DNA of 8,866 bases from Euryarchaeota archaeon UBA623 (lineage in GTDB: Archaea; Thermoplasmatota; Poseidoniia; Poseidoniales; Thalassarchaeaceae), in contig DAUV01000001.1 in assembly GCA_002505325.1 (NCBI GenBank), forward strand, positions 1,716 through 10,581. The letters run 5' to 3'. Shown piece by piece: positions 6,332 to 8,866 of the stretch. The first letter of the stretch is position 1. Each line of letters begins with the position of its first letter. Below the pieces are notes generated by a model, which had not been told where the DNA came from, did no database searches, and was given only the letters and a program-made list of their open reading frames with translations. A program made the translations under genes and the position numbers.

Positions 6332-7629
6332 TGGGCAGCCTCCTGCAAACGAGTCGCCTTCCTCATCTCTATGCCCTCGAAGAAGGCATCGACCCTGTTC
6401 TTCATCTGAGCCACCGAGATGACTCTCTTGTCCATCATGTCCGACTCGATGAAAAGACTGGGCAAATCGGTCTTCTCCATTAGTTCTCGTCGATTATCTG
6501 CAAGTCCTGTAGAAATTGTCCTACAACTCTTGATTGGATGGTAAACCACACCTTCTATCCCAAAATCATCTAGATTTTCCAGCAGAACCTGTTCAGGATG
6601 GAACATAGAGTCCATTGCATCACGTACATGGATCAGAGTGACCTCTGCTAGAGAATCTAGAGGGTCTTCAAGATCGTACTGAACACCTAAGTTGTTGCCA
6701 CCCGAGGCGAACCAAAGATAGGTCGAGATAACGAATACCCCACCCCAGTCCGTGAATAGTTCGCTGAATTCTTTGAAGATGGGGTAGCATGGCACTCCAA
6801 TGAAGGCAAGACGATGCCTCTCCTCCTTTGCCGCTCCGATGCGGTTCTCATTCATCCAACGCTTCTCTTCGAGTAGCCTCTCAAAATACTCCGCGCCTTC
6901 CTCGGTCCCACGCCAGACGTTGTTCACACTAAGGTATACAGTTCCGTCAGACAGGGCATTGAATACTGCAGGTCCTTTCTTGTTGCACTCAAGAATCCCC
7001 TTCCAAGCCGCAGACATCCTGTTCGAGTACTCCAAGTTCTGTTTGAGTCTCTCAATGTCGAACTCCTTTCCGGTGATTTCTTCGCAGGTTTGGATTAATT
7101 CATCGATTTGAGCCCTGACATAGCGCTTCTCGGTCTCAAACTGTGGGTCGCCGGGCCAAGACTGGGTTCCTTTGGCACGAGTACCTGGTATATCCAGTGT
7201 GAAGAGGGGGGTATCGAACATCCTCCCCCACATCTCCCCCCACTTGAGATAGGTGTTACACGCATTGGTCAGCAGAGCCAATCCAGGCTTTGGTAGCCTT
7301 CCTAGGGGGTGTTCTCCCCCTCTCGATTGTATTGCGTAGTCAGCCTTGACGTAACCGCAGATGTCGGGCGAATATCCGTGGTCCTCCGCCTCATTCAGAA
7401 GATCGGCCGATTTTCTTCTGACTGCAGTTTGGAGCGAGGTTATCTCAGGCATCACTATTGGCATGTCAAAGGCGTGAAGAATCTCCGCAAGACTGCCCAT
7501 GACGAAAACATATGCAGCCGATTTTCCCTCATCGGATGCTTGATTCAAGCCCTGGAACCACTTGCGGAACAGTTCCGAACCTTCTCTGTTCCCTCTCCTC
7601 ATCATTTCGTTCTGTACTTCTGCACTCAT
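6328..7629 (-). CDS. bcrB: Benzoyl-CoA reductase (class I), subunit B (BcrB/BzdO type)
   Basis: This is the second subunit of the substrate-reducing BcrBC module, which receives electrons from the ATPase module and transfers them to the aromatic ring of benzoyl-CoA. It is 433 aa, the usual BcrB/BzdO length. Diagnostic motifs are SPDICGYVKADYA (residues 88-100, C91), TNACNTYLKWGEMWGR (121-136, C124), GVPCYP (278-283, C281), HPIKSCR (364-370, C369) and PSLFIESDMMD near 390-400. These separate BcrB from generic HgdB-like dehydratase subunits. Start ATG 7629 lies 9 nt after the bcrC stop, with only a weak AAGTGA upstream, so it is probably coupled to bcrC translation. The stop overlaps the bcrD start as ATGA. 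Stretches of this gene are AT-richer than the downstream genes (one hand-counted 60-base line at 6541 is 42% GC). Confidence 0.93.
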   Translation of the reverse strand: MSAEVQNEMMRRGNREGSELFRKWFQGLNQASDEGKSAAYVFVMGSLAEILHAFDMPIVMPEITSLQTAVRRKSADLLNEAEDHGYSPDICGYVKADYAIQSRGGEHPLGRLPKPGLALLTNACNTYLKWGEMWGRMFDTPLFTLDIPGTRAKGTQSWPGDPQFETEKRYVRAQIDELIQTCEEITGKEFDIERLKQNLEYSNRMSAAWKGILECNKKGPAVFNALSDGTVYLSVNNVWRGTEEGAEYFERLLEEKRWMNENRIGAAKEERHRLAFIGVPCYPIFKEFSELFTDWGGVFVISTYLWFASGGNNLGVQYDLEDPLDSLAEVTLIHVRDAMDSMFHPEQVLLENLDDFGIEGVVYHPIKSCRTISTGLADNRRELMEKTDLPSLFIESDMMDKRVISVAQMKNRVDAFFEGIEMRKATRLQEAAQ

Positions 7630-7638
7630 ATTTTCACT

Positions 7639-8841
7639 TCAATCAAACAATATGTTCTCCACGAATGTCTCCAACTGAATTTCTAGATGATCGAAGGTAG
7701 TCATGTTCTCCTCGAATTCACTGACAAAGAAAGGGATACCTTCCGCCTCGAGCATGTGGATGTAATTCACCTGCTCCTCAAGACCAGGCTCGCACATCTT
7801 GGCGGCGGTGACAATGACCGCATCGGCCTCAGCCTCGCGCACGCGCTCGAGAAGCATCCTCTCCTTCGGCTTATTCAAATCATGTTGAACGGGGCTGTAG
7901 GACGATTGATCGATGTAGGCGGAGGCTAGAGCTGCCACCGGATCCTCACCAGATTCGACATCTTCTGTAATCCAACGAAGTCCAATGAGAAGGTCATCAT
8001 CAACCACATAGCAGGACTGCCCAATTGTCCTCAGGAGATCGAGTGGGGGCTGCTCACAGAACCCACCCTCGAAGACTACTCTGATTCTGTCTTGTTTACG
8101 TGACGGCCGACTGGGCAACAGAGAGAGAACATAGGATAGCAACTCATTGTGTTCCTCCCTTGGCATGAATCCGGCCAGCCGAATCAAGGTATACGCTTCA
8201 TCAGCAGTTATCACCCAAGGCAACTCCCTCTTGATATCGTACAGACGCCTTAGCAGCATTCGATTTTCATTGAAGACGGCGATTGAGTTCCGCAATGCAT
8301 CATCAGTGATCTCTCTACCAGATACCTTCTCAATTTCTCCTCTTAGCCTAGAGTACTCGTCTGTGAGATATTGCTTAGAATAGGCTGAATTGGGGTTCTG
8401 CGGCAGATAGAGAATCTGACAGGGATAGTCGAAGTTACGCCCCCAAATCGCTCCGAGATTCCTAGCCGCATCGCAGATTGGATGGGTGACGAACATGTCG
8501 AGGACCAAACGTCCACTGAGTGCCTGTTCGAGATTGGTCTTCATGATTGAACAGAGATACGAACCGAAACGGCCGTCGGACAATCTGGGTTCGACCGTGG
8601 CTCCCGCCATCTTCACAGGCAACATACCAGCTGCGTGTGCGAACTCTTCAGGAAAGTATACTTGGAAATGCCCAAGGACCTTGCCTCCACCTTCACGCCA
8701 GGCCTTGACAGTTGGCCATGAGGAATCGTCAAGAGTCTCTCGACACAGCCATAGCACCTGATCGATAGATTCGCCCCTCCATCCCTCCAATGTTTGAATT
8801 CTCGAATCGCTGCTGAACTGAATGTGCATTTCAGCGCCCAT
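7639..8841 (-). CDS. bcrC: Benzoyl-CoA reductase (class I), subunit C (BcrC/BzdN type)
   Basis: This is one of the two subunits that form the benzoyl-CoA-reducing module of ATP-dependent benzoyl-CoA reductase, a cytoplasmic iron-sulfur enzyme of the 2-hydroxyglutaryl-CoA dehydratase D-component (HgdB) superfamily. Family motifs seen are YFPEEFAHAAGMLP (about residues 62-75), SYLCS with C97, HPICDAARNLG with C123, FCEQPP with C262, a Cys next to VVDDD (C277), and MCEPG with C350. These cysteines match positions I recall as conserved in Thauera-type BcrC, some of which bind the 4Fe-4S cluster. Length is about 400 aa, slightly more than the ~385 aa usual for BcrC, with the excess at the N-terminus. 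The start is uncertain: neither ATG 8841 nor ATG 8829 has a clear ribosome binding site, and the frame stays open to the window edge, so the true start may lie outside. It is the first gene seen in the operon and ends 9 nt before bcrB. A reductase for a substituted benzoyl-CoA (3-methyl or 3-hydroxy) is not excluded. Confidence 0.93.
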   Translation of the reverse strand: MGAEMHIQFSSDSRIQTLEGWRGESIDQVLWLCRETLDDSSWPTVKAWREGGGKVLGHFQVYFPEEFAHAAGMLPVKMAGATVEPRLSDGRFGSYLCSIMKTNLEQALSGRLVLDMFVTHPICDAARNLGAIWGRNFDYPCQILYLPQNPNSAYSKQYLTDEYSRLRGEIEKVSGREITDDALRNSIAVFNENRMLLRRLYDIKRELPWVITADEAYTLIRLAGFMPREEHNELLSYVLSLLPSRPSRKQDRIRVVFEGGFCEQPPLDLLRTIGQSCYVVDDDLLIGLRWITEDVESGEDPVAALASAYIDQSSYSPVQHDLNKPKERMLLERVREAEADAVIVTAAKMCEPGLEEQVNYIHMLEAEGIPFFVSEFEENMTTFDHLEIQLETFVENILFD

Positions 8842-8866
8842 GTCGCTGAATCGCTGTGAAATATGT

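Noticed and set aside
6328..8841. The first two genes as 2-hydroxyglutaryl-CoA or lactoyl-CoA dehydratase subunits
   Set aside because: They belong to the same superfamily, but the BcrB motifs (CGYVKADY, NACNTYLKWGEMWGR), two distinct ATPases, and adjacent dch, had and oah point to benzoyl-CoA reductase.
1..8866. CRISPR arrays, tRNA or rRNA genes, insertion sequences, phage or defence genes
   Set aside because: The window is coding almost end to end for one metabolic operon, and no repeats, transposase or structured RNA were seen on either strand.

Overview
The window is a single, tightly packed minus-strand operon for anaerobic breakdown of aromatic compounds through benzoyl-CoA. Reading downstream (from high to low coordinates) it encodes BcrC, BcrB, BcrD and BcrA, the four subunits of a class I (ATP-dependent, ferredoxin-linked) benzoyl-CoA reductase. 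These are followed by cyclohexa-1,5-diene-1-carbonyl-CoA hydratase (Dch, here with an extra N-terminal domain), 6-hydroxycyclohex-1-ene-1-carbonyl-CoA dehydrogenase (Had), a hemerythrin-like HHE protein, 6-oxocyclohex-1-ene-1-carbonyl-CoA hydrolase (Oah), and a short-chain dehydrogenase (SDR). A further gene appears to begin in the last 11 bases of the left edge. The only non-coding bases are gaps of about 10 nt.

Together the products dearomatise benzoyl-CoA to the diene, hydrate it, oxidise the alcohol to the 6-oxo compound and open the ring hydrolytically to 3-hydroxypimeloyl-CoA. The SDR is well placed to be the next, 3-hydroxyacyl-CoA dehydrogenase step, but that is inference. Five of the eight complete gene junctions are 4-nt ATGA stop/start overlaps and the other three are gaps of 3 to 9 nt, so the whole set is probably co-transcribed and translationally coupled. 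The promoter and the 5' end of bcrC lie at or beyond the right edge. No promoter, terminator, RNA gene, mobile element, repeat array or CRISPR was seen.

Unusual points are the hemerythrin-like gene between had and oah, the roughly 105-residue N-terminal extension with a C-x8-C-x2-C motif on Dch, two ATPase subunits of identical length with their cluster cysteines at identical positions, two TTG starts with strong ribosome binding sites, and a drop in GC content in bcrC-bcrB compared with the rest.

Organism: an anaerobe or facultative anaerobe that degrades aromatics with a class I reductase. Most of the window is roughly 55-58% GC by eye. Frequent AGG/AGA and ATA codons, strong use of GAG and AAG, and GGTGA-type ribosome binding sites are compatible with an archaeon, possibly Thermoplasmatota-like. 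That is a weak lean, and a bacterium is not excluded.
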